Assembly (NCBI GenBank): GCA_963680875.1 | Contig: OY804589.1 | Location: 19,798,413-19,862,412 of the forward strand | DNA length: 64,000 nucleotides | DNA from: Bathymodiolus brooksi | Lineage: Eukaryota > Mollusca > Bivalvia > Mytilida > Modiolidae | Reading direction: 5' to 3' | In this document: positions 1-13,100 of the stretch, piece by piece | Layout: every line of letters begins with the position of its first letter | How positions within the stretch are numbered: position 1 is the stretch's first letter | Position numbers and translations under genes: made by a program | The notes under the pieces: generated by a model | Told to the model about the DNA's origin: nothing | Databases searched by the model: none | Seen by the model: the letters and a program-made list of their open reading frames with translations, nothing else

Positions 1-1045
1 ATGTCGAATTTAAATGCTCAATAGAGTTTTGTTTTAATTGTTTGTTTCTTTTCGACTCTAAATATATTTTATTGCATTTTATTGTATTATTACATTGTAA
101 ATTTGTTGGCTTAGTAAATCCATTCTGCCAATTACAAGTCAAGAACGTAAGCAGTCATGCATTGTTGTGTTAGAGGTATCGATTTTGCATCTTTCTACCA
201 TTTTTTTCCATTGGATTTTGAAATTGATTTTCATTTCATTGTTGCATTTCTACCGCCACATACAACTGAAATATTGTTGAAAGAGTCGCTAAACACCAGA
301 AAAAATTACTAAGAGATTACAATCATGACAATAATATTATGTTAAATACATGCTCTGAATTTCTAGTTCAGGTGATTATTATTATACGGGTAATCAGAGT
401 ATTGGCCACCAAAATTTCTACAAACGATATATGAAGTTTATGTTGCATGGAATATATTTTTTAGAAAAATAACAAAGGAAACCACTCTGGACTACTAATT
501 CTAAATTTAACTAAGCACATTTAATATATATAATTTTTAGAAAAATAATAAAAGAAACCATTTTCGATTCTTTGTAATACGAATGGTTTTTAATTGGTGT
601 TACATTTTTTTACGGTTAATTTGATCATATTATACTTCACTAAGAAAACAGCTAAATAAACACATTTTTGATTATTTGTAAATCTTTGAATTTGACCGGT
701 TTTATCATTGCCAATTAGCAATTTCATAATTACATTATTTGTCATAGGGGATAAGTAGCCTTATTAATCAATACGCCGCAAGTGTTACATGCATACAAAA
801 AAGCATATCTATATATACATGCAAAATATTTGTTTTCGAACAAAAGGAATTCTTTAAAGTACTTTATGCAGTAAGGAGGTTCACTTTTCGCAACTAACCA
901 ATTCTGTATGATAAAATAATCATATGTGTATCGATTGGAAGGGAGTTTCCATTTTGTAAAAAGAGTGCAATCGTCTCCAGAAAAAGTGAGCAAGTAAAGT
1001 CTATCATTTATCTGTTATTTCATAACATATATCGTTGGTACTGAG
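1..1045. other. 3' flank of the phosphatase gene
   Basis: The minus-strand coding sequence ends at 1046, so its 3' UTR should run into this stretch. I see AT-rich sequence with no further domain exon and no recognisable repeat. The polyadenylation site could not be fixed. Confidence 0.4.
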
Positions 1046-1117
1046 TTAGAAGTTGGCATACACATTTGTAGATTCTATGTAGATATTCAAAGCTTCATAA
1101 CAAAGGCGATATTCCTC
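1046..1117 (-). CDS. Phosphatase exon 24 (D2 C-terminus, stop)
   Basis: Last coding exon, 72 nt in phase 0, after the acceptor TACTACAG. It encodes [16 protein letters not shown] and a short tail ending NVYANF, then TAA. The E-Y-x-x-C-Y-E-A-L pattern is the usual last helix of a PTP domain (family: Q/E-Y-x-F-x-Y-x-A-x-x-E-Y), so the protein ends right after D2. Confidence 0.85.
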   Translation of the reverse strand, partial: EEYRLCYEALNIYIESTNVYANF

Positions 1118-4100
1118 CTGTAGTAAAAACAAACATAGTTTTAAATTTAAAAAGTTTAGCCAATGTAGCAAATTTCCATTGTATCAAAATATTCAATAAC
1201 ATATGTTTGACAGAAAGCATAAACATTCTTGCACTACTTGTGGCATCCGTCGTGTTACTCTTGTATAAGATCGAACGATAAACCATGTCAAAGGACAGGA
1301 ATTTTACAACATTCAGAATACAAACGTATATATCAAATTTAGTGTGCACGACGCGTGTCTGGATGCATCTTTGGTCAACTGTAACAGAGAGGATTCTTAA
1401 AGGTGAAAAGGTAAAATATATTCACGTTGGAACCTGCCACATTTTTGTGTCTGTCTCAAACCATGACCTGGAAGAAGTGGATTTTCTTGTGTTCATTGAT
1501 TTAAGGTGAAAGGTGGTTGTTTCTTTTGTTTCTATTGGCTGAATTGTGGACCATCGTTATTTCAACGTTATTTCTATAAAATGGCTAAGAATGAAAGAAT
1601 AGACAAAGACACAGATAGTAGGCAATTCCTTATTTTCAATTTCTTCAAATTAGTACAAAATCGTATACAAGAAAGGCGTATTTAAATTAACTGGATACCA
1701 AAAATGATAAGAGAACTACCATTAGTGTAATAGCAAATCATAGCACCATGTTAAATATAGATTCATACTTTTGTACTTACAAAGTCTGCAAAAAACTCAG
1801 GACATCTTAACTGCAGAAGCCGTACAAGCTGGAAGATATCTGCTGTCTCGTCGATCTTCATACTGGATACTGCATTGGTAAATGTACAGAACAACCCACA
1901 ATTTTTTGCACCATTACTGATGAAGGCATAAGCAAACTTGTTAATATGAATCTAATGGAGACAGTATAATAGTAGATTTCCATATAATACTAGAGCTATA
2001 TCATTTTCCTACCGTGGTATGTGTCAGGGTTGGATTCTAGTAATTCACGTGTGATGTCAAGCCAATCAGAGTAGCGATTTTGCATGCTTTTTATATGCTG
2101 GTTTGGGGCCAAAACTCATGAGTTGTGAGAGTCGTTAGCATATAATTCTGGGGAAAATTAGAGGGGTACAAAAGAAAAACAACAAATGATCGGACAATTC
2201 CAACACATATAAAAACCGTCTGTAGGATCTGGTACTCGAAATGGTAAACTGGAACCTCTTCATAACTTGAAGCTGATACGATACCGTAGAAAAAGCGCTA
2301 TTTTGACTTGGGTTTTATTATGTCAGTCACCGGTAACATGTAATTGAGGTACGAAAATCCAGTTGTTGCTATGCAATTGATATCAATGATCATATCACCT
2401 TATTCCTAGATTTTCGTAATAACTACAACAGTGGACGTTTCATTCGCGAATATTACTTTTCATGCCTATTTCAAATGGTTTCCTTTCACATGACAATATA
2501 ATACTCCATTACGTGATTATGTTAAGAATCTGATTTATGATGTCATGACGAATTTTTGTTGTATACTAATGCCCAGAAACAAGACTAAAATGTACATTAG
2601 AATCAAACGTTGGACTTTTCTGTGTATTGATGTGTTTATATACATGTAACCTATTCGTCAAATGTTCATACAAAATTCGATTCTCGTGTGTATGGATCAC
2701 TAAATATACTGCTACTTGTCGATATTCTGTAAAGTAGAGGCATTATGTGTATCTACCTACCTGCTGACAACAGTAACTGGATCAGGAGACATACTGATTC
2801 TTGTAGATATTAAATCTACCAGTCTACACAAAACTTTAGGATCTGGCATGTTTTCACATACAGTTTGGTATATAGCTATTTCTTTTGGTTTATCGTCCTG
2901 AAATGTATTTCAAAGAAAAGAAATATTTCAGCAAATGTCAAATGATAAAATTTGAATCATGTCTTTTGATTCCAATGAAATTAGTGTATTTCCTTATGAT
3001 ATCACCATTGCAACACAAATATGATTATCCTCCAGTAAACTGATAATTACAATATAGGGTATGGTATCTCCCAATGCATTGCTTATTATATCATGAAATT
3101 AGGGTGAAATGAAACTAGGATTAAAACATACGATGTAGATTTTGCAAACTGAGTGTCTGAGATAAAGAAAAAAACACAGAATGCATTGATTGCTAGCAAA
3201 TCATCATTCTACTTTAAACATTCGTTGAATGAAAGGAGACGACTGTCATTAAATCAAAATTTTCTGCTGTCCGAGAGAATTTCCCGTGATTGTTATTGTC
3301 GTCATCTACAAACACCATCCACACATTATTTTATAAAAAATAAAACACGAAATGGTGCATTTGTTAGTAAATATATTTCATAAAAATCCTTAGAAATATA
3401 TCCTTTTTATATTTCATAGAAGTTTATACTTTATATTTCACCTTCTTTGACATAATCAGTGTTGCCTCTGTAATGTCCAGTTCTCCTTGGTCTCGTTTTG
3501 TAATTTTCATGGTAAATTGACCACAAGTAAAGGAATCTGTCGTTGCTGTATAAACCAGATCAGCCTTGCAAGATTAAAGTATATATACATATATACATAT
3601 ATATATCAATATAAAGCGAAACCTACTAAATACGTTTATCATATAGCATTACAAAATCATATTTCGATACAATCAAAGTATAAACTCAATCTTTAGTTTT
3701 ATGTGTATGTTTTGGAGATCGTTGTTTGTCCTTTTGCCTCTTTTCCTTTTGTCCATTGCGTTGTCTGTCCTTCTTCGATTTACGGATTCTGATTACCCCT
3801 TTGGTATCTTCAAACTCTTCTCAATGCTTCTTAATGTATCAATTAATTTACATGAATAAAATATAATTAGTAAATGTTGTGGGGTTCGCTTGGTCTTTTT
3901 CTTTTGGCCAATGTATTGTATGTACCTCCTCGACTTGCGGCTTCGAATTACGTTTTTGGTATCTTCAAATGTTTCTGGATATTGGCAAAATGTTTCAAAA
4001 GCATAGTATGTTTGTTGGATTTACATCAACCTATGCAATCACTGACAATTATCCGTAAAGTAGAGAAAGTTAAGTTCCTTCTGATGGCGAAGTGTACTCG

Positions 4101-7100
4101 ATAAAAACTGTGTGAGTTACATTCGAAAAGTAGATAGTTTTCTCACTGTGCTTAACCAATGAAACCGAGCGCAATCATATACTGAAATATTGGTTAATTG
4201 TTTATAAACCAATCCCCATATTATCACAACATTCTGTTCAAAAATCGGAAATCTTCACAAAAATATCAGTGTACATGTTTGTTATTTTAATTTCATGTTA
4301 TTGTGTACCTCTTTTTGATCATTCAGGATTAAGACAATCGTTGAAGAGCTGTGATCTCTAATCATGGTCCATAAATCCACTTTAGTATCAGGCAGTGGTA
4401 ACTGTGTTGCAAGATATCCCACAAATGTTGTGTATGACTGAAATAGTTTGAATAATTATAACATTAAATAAACTCCAGATAAATTGTATTCTAGCTATCC
4501 AACTGACAGAATAATATCGATGTTCGGTTCTTCGTTACCTCCAGTTGTTTGTAGGAGGTTTCATGTCTTATTTGTGTTATTTATGTTTGTTTGTGCATAG
4601 TGTCCTGCTTTTGTTTGTTTTTTTTTTTGATCTTCGTCTGGTTGCCAGTTTCTCTGAAATGTTCATTTTTGATTAATCGCCCCTTCGATATTCTCTAAAA
4701 AAAAGGGTAATAACAAAATTACCGAAATCCGAACATCATATGATGAAAATGTTCAACTGATTTTAAAGAGTTATCTCTCTGTAATGTATGGTACTCCCTT
4801 AATAAATAATCACGAAAAATTCACGGGGTTCTTATCAATATATGTGAAACATATGAAAACAATAATTTGCTAATTTAAACTGCAAAACCGTCATACCAAT
4901 AATGCTCGGAACCCATTAAAATACCAGTGGTTCAATATTCAAAGGATACTGGGAAAGAGAACATCTCTAATACCGAACTTGATATTCATTCTTTCAAAAA
5001 GTTCCACCATTTATCAAAATTATCGCGACTAAGTTATACAATCATCTCCTTTACAGTACAAAATATAGCTGGAATGAATATATTTATGCTAAAACTTTTC
5101 AAAGCTATTCTCAGTTTGTTCTCATTCATATCTCAGTATCACCAGAAACATGAACACAAAACGTTGAAAGTCTTAAAATGATGTTATAAACATGCAGCCT
5201 TTAGTTGAGGGTGTTATGGTAGATTACCACACGAAGGAAAAAATATCACCCGAGATAAATCGAGGGTAATGTTTGTTTTCTGAGTGTGGTAAACTACACA
5301 ACACCCTCAAAATGTTTTTTTTTATTGTACGCATGCCTATTTTCATTCCTAAACAAATAATATCGGTATATCATTAATAAATACAAGTATATTTCAGCAT
5401 TTTAATAATCGGTAAAACTAGGTCGGAACAGCACGGGCGTAGATTGGGGTCAAATATTACAGAGCTAGGGGGTCTTTCCCTTCCCCCCAGAAACACCTCC
5501 CCCAGAAACAACCGTCATTTTAAGCAAGGAAAACACTTTTTTCTTCTTTTTAAAACAAGAAGTCATGGCCGATTGGAATAAGATTTGCATTGTATTGATT
5601 ACATTACCACTGAAACGAAGTATCTTAAAGGAGTGCCGAGTTATTCAATGCAACATAAAAAGATAATGATAAACCATTTTGGTAGTCTCATGTTTATTGA
5701 ATATATTTTTTCTTCACAAGTTAAAACTACCCCTGTGCCAATTCCTATCTTTTTAACAGGATTCATTGATTACTGGTCAACCACAACCTTACATTGTTAT
5801 ACTTATTAAGTAATAAAGATGTTATTAGAGCAATTTACATTATTTTTTTATTTATTTATGCAGTTATTTTTTTTACCGAGGCAGTTGCCTCGGTTGCCTC
5901 AATGGAAGCTACGCCACTGAACAGGTGGTATATTTCGGTGTTCTGCAAACTTCGGTCTGAGAAGGTGGTATTGTCGTTGCTATGCGTACAATGCCTCCCA
6001 TTGCTAAGAAAGGCGGTGCTTACTAAAACTATTGAACTATACCACATGGCTCAAACCAATGAATTTAATGGATTAGCAAAAGTAATTTGCATAAAGTATA
6101 ATGAATGGAAATATCTTTTCAACTATGATGATGAAGCCCGCTTTGTACTAGAACAACATGCTGCGTTGAGATTTTATAGTGCTAGATCACCGAAACAATA
6201 GTCCATTGGTAGACATGTCGCTTCACTTGGACAAATTATTCTGATTACGAGCCAACCCGTCTTTGCTCCTTAATGCCAGGTGTTTGAAGCAACAAATACC
6301 ATTTTTATAGTTTTTGGTCATACCCGACCAGGACTCTAACTCATGACCTACAACACACTATTCAAGAACACGAGACGATCATGCTGACCATTACACCACC
6401 GGTGTGGTCTACTTTAAGTCATATATTTAATCAAGATTCAAGAACAAACATAGCATTGATGAATATACTAAATAAATGAAAATATACAATATATAAAACT
6501 GATATAGAAATAGTTTACATACAGGAACCTGAACTGCATTAATAAAGTTTGATCTTCCTTTCTCAAACGTTGTAAGGTACAGCCTTGTACTGTCCACTGT
6601 AAAGAAAAGTTGGCAATACGAAAACGTAAATCGATGTGATTGTTATTTTTGCGAAGGTGTCCACTTAAATTAATCAGCGTGTAATCAACCTGCGAAACAT
6701 GTCGAAAAACCATACAGTTGTGTACTGGACTGTCTTTTTGTTATGCATATTTATATTATCCGTGGTGGTCGTGACCGCATGGTAGTTGGATTTACAACTA
6801 CCTATGCAATCAGTGAATATCACTACTAACGTTGTAATTTCGAATACCACTAAGACGATACAACATTATGTAATACAATTTGTCAGCGACTTACGGCGGG
6901 TCGGTGGTTTTCTTTGGGTACTCCGGTTTCCTCCAACAATAAAACTGACCGTCACGATATAACTGAAATATTGTCGAAAGTGGCGTTAAACACCATAACC
7001 CTAATCTCCTCGGTCATCTTATGTCGTGGTGTAGTCTTGTATTAGTGATTTTATATTTAAATGAACCTCGTGAATGGCTCATTTATATATATAATCTTTA

Positions 7101-10100
7101 TTCTCATAATCCAAAATACAATGGTATAACAATTCAAGAAGACAGGAGGAAACCATTCCACATTTTTCTCCATTTTTGTTTTCTCTCTCTATTTGTGGAC
7201 AGAATGTCAAATACTAAAGAACATACCTGTAATGTATAACTATGACATGCCAGTAGATATTTAAATCCTGTATTTTGTAAACATACATTGTATATGGGAT
7301 ATAATTGCAATTTACATTTGCTTATCCCAGATGTTAGACCATTGTAGTGTATCATATAACAACATTATCTACAATGAAATATACCCTTTTACTAATGAAG
7401 AGTATGTTCACACAGCATACCACGAGTAATGCTCGACTGGTACCTAAAAGTAAAGCTATTTACCAGATACATCACAGCGCATTTTGCACATAAAATGCAT
7501 TATTCACAAACCAATGTGAACAATACAACACTTCCTATTCATCTAATAATACTAACTGACAACACTATTTCGATCTCTGTTTTTATTGATGTTCTCGGTG
7601 CTCATGACTGCCATATATTCCGGCGATTCGTGCTCAGATTTCTTGGCTTCCAACATCTAAAAATGATTGCATAAAATATGAGATGTTAGGAGGGCTCGTG
7701 TCTTATTTACATTATTTATGTGGGTTTGCGTATAGTGGTGTCCGACACATAGTGTTTTGTGTGTTTGTTTTGTTTGTCTTCGTCGTGTCTACTCTATGTT
7801 GCCAGTTTCTCTGGATTGTCCTTTTTTGATTGCCCCTTCGGTATACTCTAAAGTTTATTTTCGTTTTGTGTCTTGTGTACCCGGTGTTGCCATTTTCTCT
7901 GGATTGTCCTTTTTTGATTGCCTCTTCAGTTTTCGCTAACGTTTATTTTCGTTCTGTTGCCAGTTTCTCTGGATTGTCCTTTTTTTATTGCCCCTTCGAT
8001 ATTCTCTAACTTTTATTTTCGTCCTGTGTCTTGTGTATCCGGTGTTACCAGTTTCTCTGGATTGTCCTTTTTTGATTGTCCCTTCGCTAATCTCTAACGT
8101 CTATTGATTAAGTGAGAAATATATTGTAACATAAATAACATTATAATCTTGTATACTAAAACAGTATAACTATCGTGAAAAACGACTTCTGGATAAATTA
8201 ACATTTGAATATGCATCATGGTAAGTAAAATATCTAATTTTTGAGCATTTCCAACAACGTTTACGAAGAGTTTGAAGACAACAAGGGTGGTGAATTCGTA
8301 AATCAAAGAAGGCCAGTCAACACAATGGCCAAAAAAGCGCAAAAGAACAAACAACGATCTACAAATCAATACACTGTAAACTATAGATCGAGTAACACGA
8401 GCCCAACTTAACACCGGGGGAGAACACAGGTGATCTGGAAGGATAAGCAGTTCCTGCTCCACTAGTGGCACCCGCCGTTTTACTCTAGTTACAAACCGTA
8501 TGATAAGTTATTTACTGCTCATTAGACTCCGTACCTTAAATTCTTCGTTAATCCTTTGCTGATTAATGGGACGTTTGTCTGAATGGATATCCCTCCATAC
8601 TTCATTGAACTTCTCTTTCCGTATACTGGTGTCCATCATGGTAAACTCTTCAAGTAAAGCGTAATGTAGACAGACATATTGGTGCTGTAAAAATATATGT
8701 TGATGCATTACACAAACTCCATGACTTATTTTAATATTCGGCGTAATTTGAGGTGCAGTTAGGTTATGGTGTGTAATGCCACTTGCAACAATACTTCAGT
8801 TATATCGTGGCGGTCAGTTTTCTTGGTGGAGGAAAACGTAGAACCCGGAGAAAATCACCCACCTGTCACAAGTCACTGATAAACTTTATCATACCATGTT
8901 GTATCGAGTACACATCGCCTGAGCGGGATTGGAACTCACAACGTTAGTGGTGATAGACACTGATTACATAGGTAGTTGTAAATCCAACTATCATACGATC
9001 ACGACTGCCCCCAGCGTAATTTGAAACAGACGAAGTAACATTAATATATTAGTATGACACGTTCGACAAATATAATGTTTTACTTACAGGAGTCTGGATC
9101 ATATTCATACGACTGTATCTCATTTTCATCACAAACTTAGCAATATTAACATAGCCAGTGGTACGTCCTTCCTCCAACAAAGCATCTAGTGCAATGTATG
9201 TTCCGGTTCTACCAATGCCAGCACTGTAATATATACATACTATGCTAAGTGCACGAACATTCAATGACTCTGCTATTGTACTGATGATGTTTATAATGTA
9301 ATTCAACGCTTTTTATATTGTGTGGTCGCTTTGAGTGGAAGCGAATCAGTGCAATATTTTACAATATTTTAAGCATGGAACATTCAATGACTCTGCTATT
9401 GCACTGATGATGTTGATGATGTCGTTCTTTTCCTGCTATATTCTGTGGTCTGTTTGAGTGTGGAAGTGAATAAGTGCAGATTTTATAATAATTGTTTCTT
9501 TATATCTATATTGTCGTTGGATATCTATTCATAAGGAGGTGGAGATTTTGGATCAAATTAACCTGTGTTCGGGTCGGTTGGTTCTATACAAGGATATACA
9601 TTTCCATCAGCTTATGCCGAGGTCTTTTTGTGATCAATGATTTGTGGTGAGAGGTAGTTGTTAGTTTTGTTGGTATTGTTGAAATTGTTGACCTACATTT
9701 TTCACAACGAACTCATTCGTTTAATTTCTATCATCACTGATATCAATAACTCAAATATTGCAAATAGCTTAATAGGAAGAAGACTTTGAAGATTCGAAAA
9801 GGGTGATCAGAATCTGTAAATAGGAAGACAGAAAACACAAGAGTTAAAAGAGAAAAAAGATAAACAAAATACTTTCATAAGAAATTACATAAAATTCAAT
9901 ATTTTATTCTTTATTCGTTGGGCTGGCTTATGCATATTATAATCATAACCTAAAATATAATTAAGATCTGATTCAACCCACCATTCCTTTAGAAATGCCT
10001 GTGCCAAGTCAGGGTCATTACAGTTTTCACAGTTTTCCCGTTGTTGATTGATTTTGTCTGTTTATATACTTATGAGTTTTGCCTTTCCCTTTGTAAGATT

Positions 10101-13100
10101 GTTCGGAGTTCGGTAATTTGTTATTACCCTTATACACAATTCACCACACGTCAGGAAAATTTGTGGCATCCAAAGCATACAGTAATGACTTGGACATACT
10201 TTAATATTGCGCGACTCGCTATTCCATGGAACACAACAGACATGATTCATTACGATCAAAAGAACGGGATACAATAGGCTTCTATGAGTAATCAAATTGA
10301 ATTTTGTATGGCATAATAAAAAACCTATTGGGTATCGATGTAATTTGAATTTATATATTACATGCTTACCTGCAGTGAACCAGAAGTGGACTACTTTCCG
10401 TTGGATTATGGTCTGTCGTGACATGTCTGTGAAATAGTACTAGATACAGTGGATCTGGTGTTCCATGATCTGGCCAAGCTGTAAAGTGGTGCTGGGTTAC
10501 AACTCTCTTCTCTTTTGTCTAGATTGTGGTAGATTAAGTGCAAATAATCATATTGTAATAATTGCATATACATTTACTAAGTACATGTGTTCTCGTTGTG
10601 AATTGATATAAGGATATAAGGAACACTGTGGAAAAGAAGATGGCAGGGCGTATACATGCTAGCCATCTTTGTATGTCATTTTGTACAGCTTTTGTTTTAT
10701 ATGTGACATAGATTAACCAAAATACACATTTACATTAATATAACGGTTAATGGGTCTTCCAAAATTCGGCTTATCAACAGAACATTATTTGTATGGTAGG
10801 TAGTTAGATGTACACCTACCTATAATACCACTTGGGAGTTTGATTTTCGCCCCTGGTGGAATATACTAGATTCAGTTGTGTGGAAATTAGCCTTGCCAGT
10901 GACCTGTGGCAGCCGGGTGGTTACTACCCAAGTACTACGGTTTTCCCTACAAATAAACTGACTGGAAGGATATAAGTGAAATATTGTTAGACACGTAATA
11001 ACTAATTCAGACGTTCGACTAGAAATGTCCCCTTTATAGATCAAAATACAGGGTACATATGACCATGTTTATCGTGTTGGTTTCAAATGCAAATAACCTA
11101 CCGAAAAAAAAACACAAAAAAAACAACCAAACCCCCCCCCCCAAAAAAAAAAACCCAAAGCAAAATCGCAATAAACACGTATATTTTATACATATTTCTA
11201 TGTTGATTTCAGATTCGGGAGTGGAAATAACCCTCATTTGTTGAAGCTTTGGTTCATGAAGATTAAGTAAGGGGATTTTCGTTTGTTTTGTTTTTGATCA
11301 AATACAGAATTAGAAAAAAACAATTATGTAATACAAATCCAACCTTTTTGTTCATAACAGATATTTCCCTTGTTACATAAGCTGCTCTTTCTTTTTCTGT
11401 CACTAGTGTCAGGACCAGACTTCCATATGTTATTGGTTTACCACCAACTGGCCAGTATCTATCACATTTAGCCTAAATAGATATAAAACTTAAAAAGTAA
11501 AAATACCTACAAATAAGGTAATAACAAAATTACCTAACACCGAGTAATCTTCCAAAGGGAAAGGCAAACCTCATATGTCAACAAACAGACAAAATCAATC
11601 AACAACCGGAAAACTGGGAAAAACTGCAATGACCCTGACTTGGTACAGGCATTTCCAAAGAATTGGTGGGTTGAATCAGATTTTATGACGCCAAACCTCC
11701 CGCTTCCATTACGGTTATAAGGTTCCGGTTGCCATTATTGCAGCATTTTGAACAATACTGGGACAAATTAGGTATAATAGTAGTCAACGCAGTACTTTAT
11801 GAAAATCCATCGTTTATTGTCGTCTGCAGAACGGTTTAAATAAACGGTAATCTTCTTACACAATTTGATTTCAAATGAGATGTTAAATGACGTCATGTCT
11901 AAACCACGATTACTTAATCCTTATCTTTATACATTTTCATATTTACTTTATGAAAATCCATCGTTTATTATCGTCTCTGCAGAGACAGAATATTTGTCGA
12001 CAAGATCTTGGTATCGGAATATAAACTTTATAAGAGATAAGGCGAATCTTTGTATAGCCCTGGTCCAGTAGCCTGTTTCTCAGATAAAGATAACGTTTCA
12101 AGAAATCAGAATAATTGCTACTGCCCCTTGTATAGCGAATCAATTGCGAGATGTAAACAAATTTTGCAGGAGAAGCTGGTATATTGCTGCACATATTTGG
12201 AAAATTTATGATCTTAAAATTGAAGTCATCCCGTTTATCATAAATTTTAGTACTGAGTTGATCATTGTCGTCAAATTCGAGGTATCAGTCCATAAATGAT
12301 GCGGACGAAGCTGTATCTGTGGTCTCTTTAACTTCCAGCTCTGGAGGATATATCAATGGAAGAAATTCTGCAAATCTAGTATTATTGATAGATAAAACGT
12401 CATCAATATACCTGTATGTGAAATTAAAGGATATAGCTTCATGAATTTTCTAATATTTTACACGATTTTGAAGAAACTCCGACTCATATGAGTATAAAAA
12501 TAAATCGGCTAGAAGAGGGGCACAATTCGTACCCATTGGTGTGCCGACGACCTGCTGAAACAGTGCCCTCCAAAGGAAACAAATATGTTATCGATGAGGA
12601 ACTCCAGCATACTGATCACTTGTTCCTCGGAGTAGCATGCTTTACCTTTTTGAATTGTGTTTGAACAAATATGTGGAATTGTAGCTTAATACAACACGTT
12701 TTGAGCCATCGTTTCTATGACTGAAAGCTTTGTGAATGGTTTCTTTTAAGCGGGTTTTTAATTTGTCATGCGGTTGGGCGGTATACAGGTTTGAAAAATC
12801 AAAAGATCTTTAGAGTTTTTCAAAATCCACATGTGATTTATGCCACTATGCGAGTAAACAGTTTCACAATATTTCTGTTTTCCATTTTTTACTGCAGACA
12901 TAATCTTTGTCAGAATCATCATGTATTTAATATATTTACTGCATATAGAGTGGAATAAACCCATAAGAGGGCCGTCGTGGTCGCGATCGTAAAATAGTTG
13001 GATTTACAAACTATGTATGTAATCAGTGTCTATCAGCACTAACGTTGTGAGGTATAATGCCGAATTGGCGTTACACACCATAACCCTTACACTAACCCAA

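Noticed and set aside
5794..6201. 135-codon plus-strand ORF starting [17 protein letters not shown]
   Set aside because: No recognised domain, in an intron of the minus-strand gene next to a SINE, with a competing antisense frame. Chance ORF is the simplest view, though an unknown repeat product is not excluded.
6760..7003. tRNA gene (tRNA-like head with box A/B-like words)
   Set aside because: Part of a dispersed SINE; the cloverleaf is incomplete and the sequence continues into the SINE central domain.
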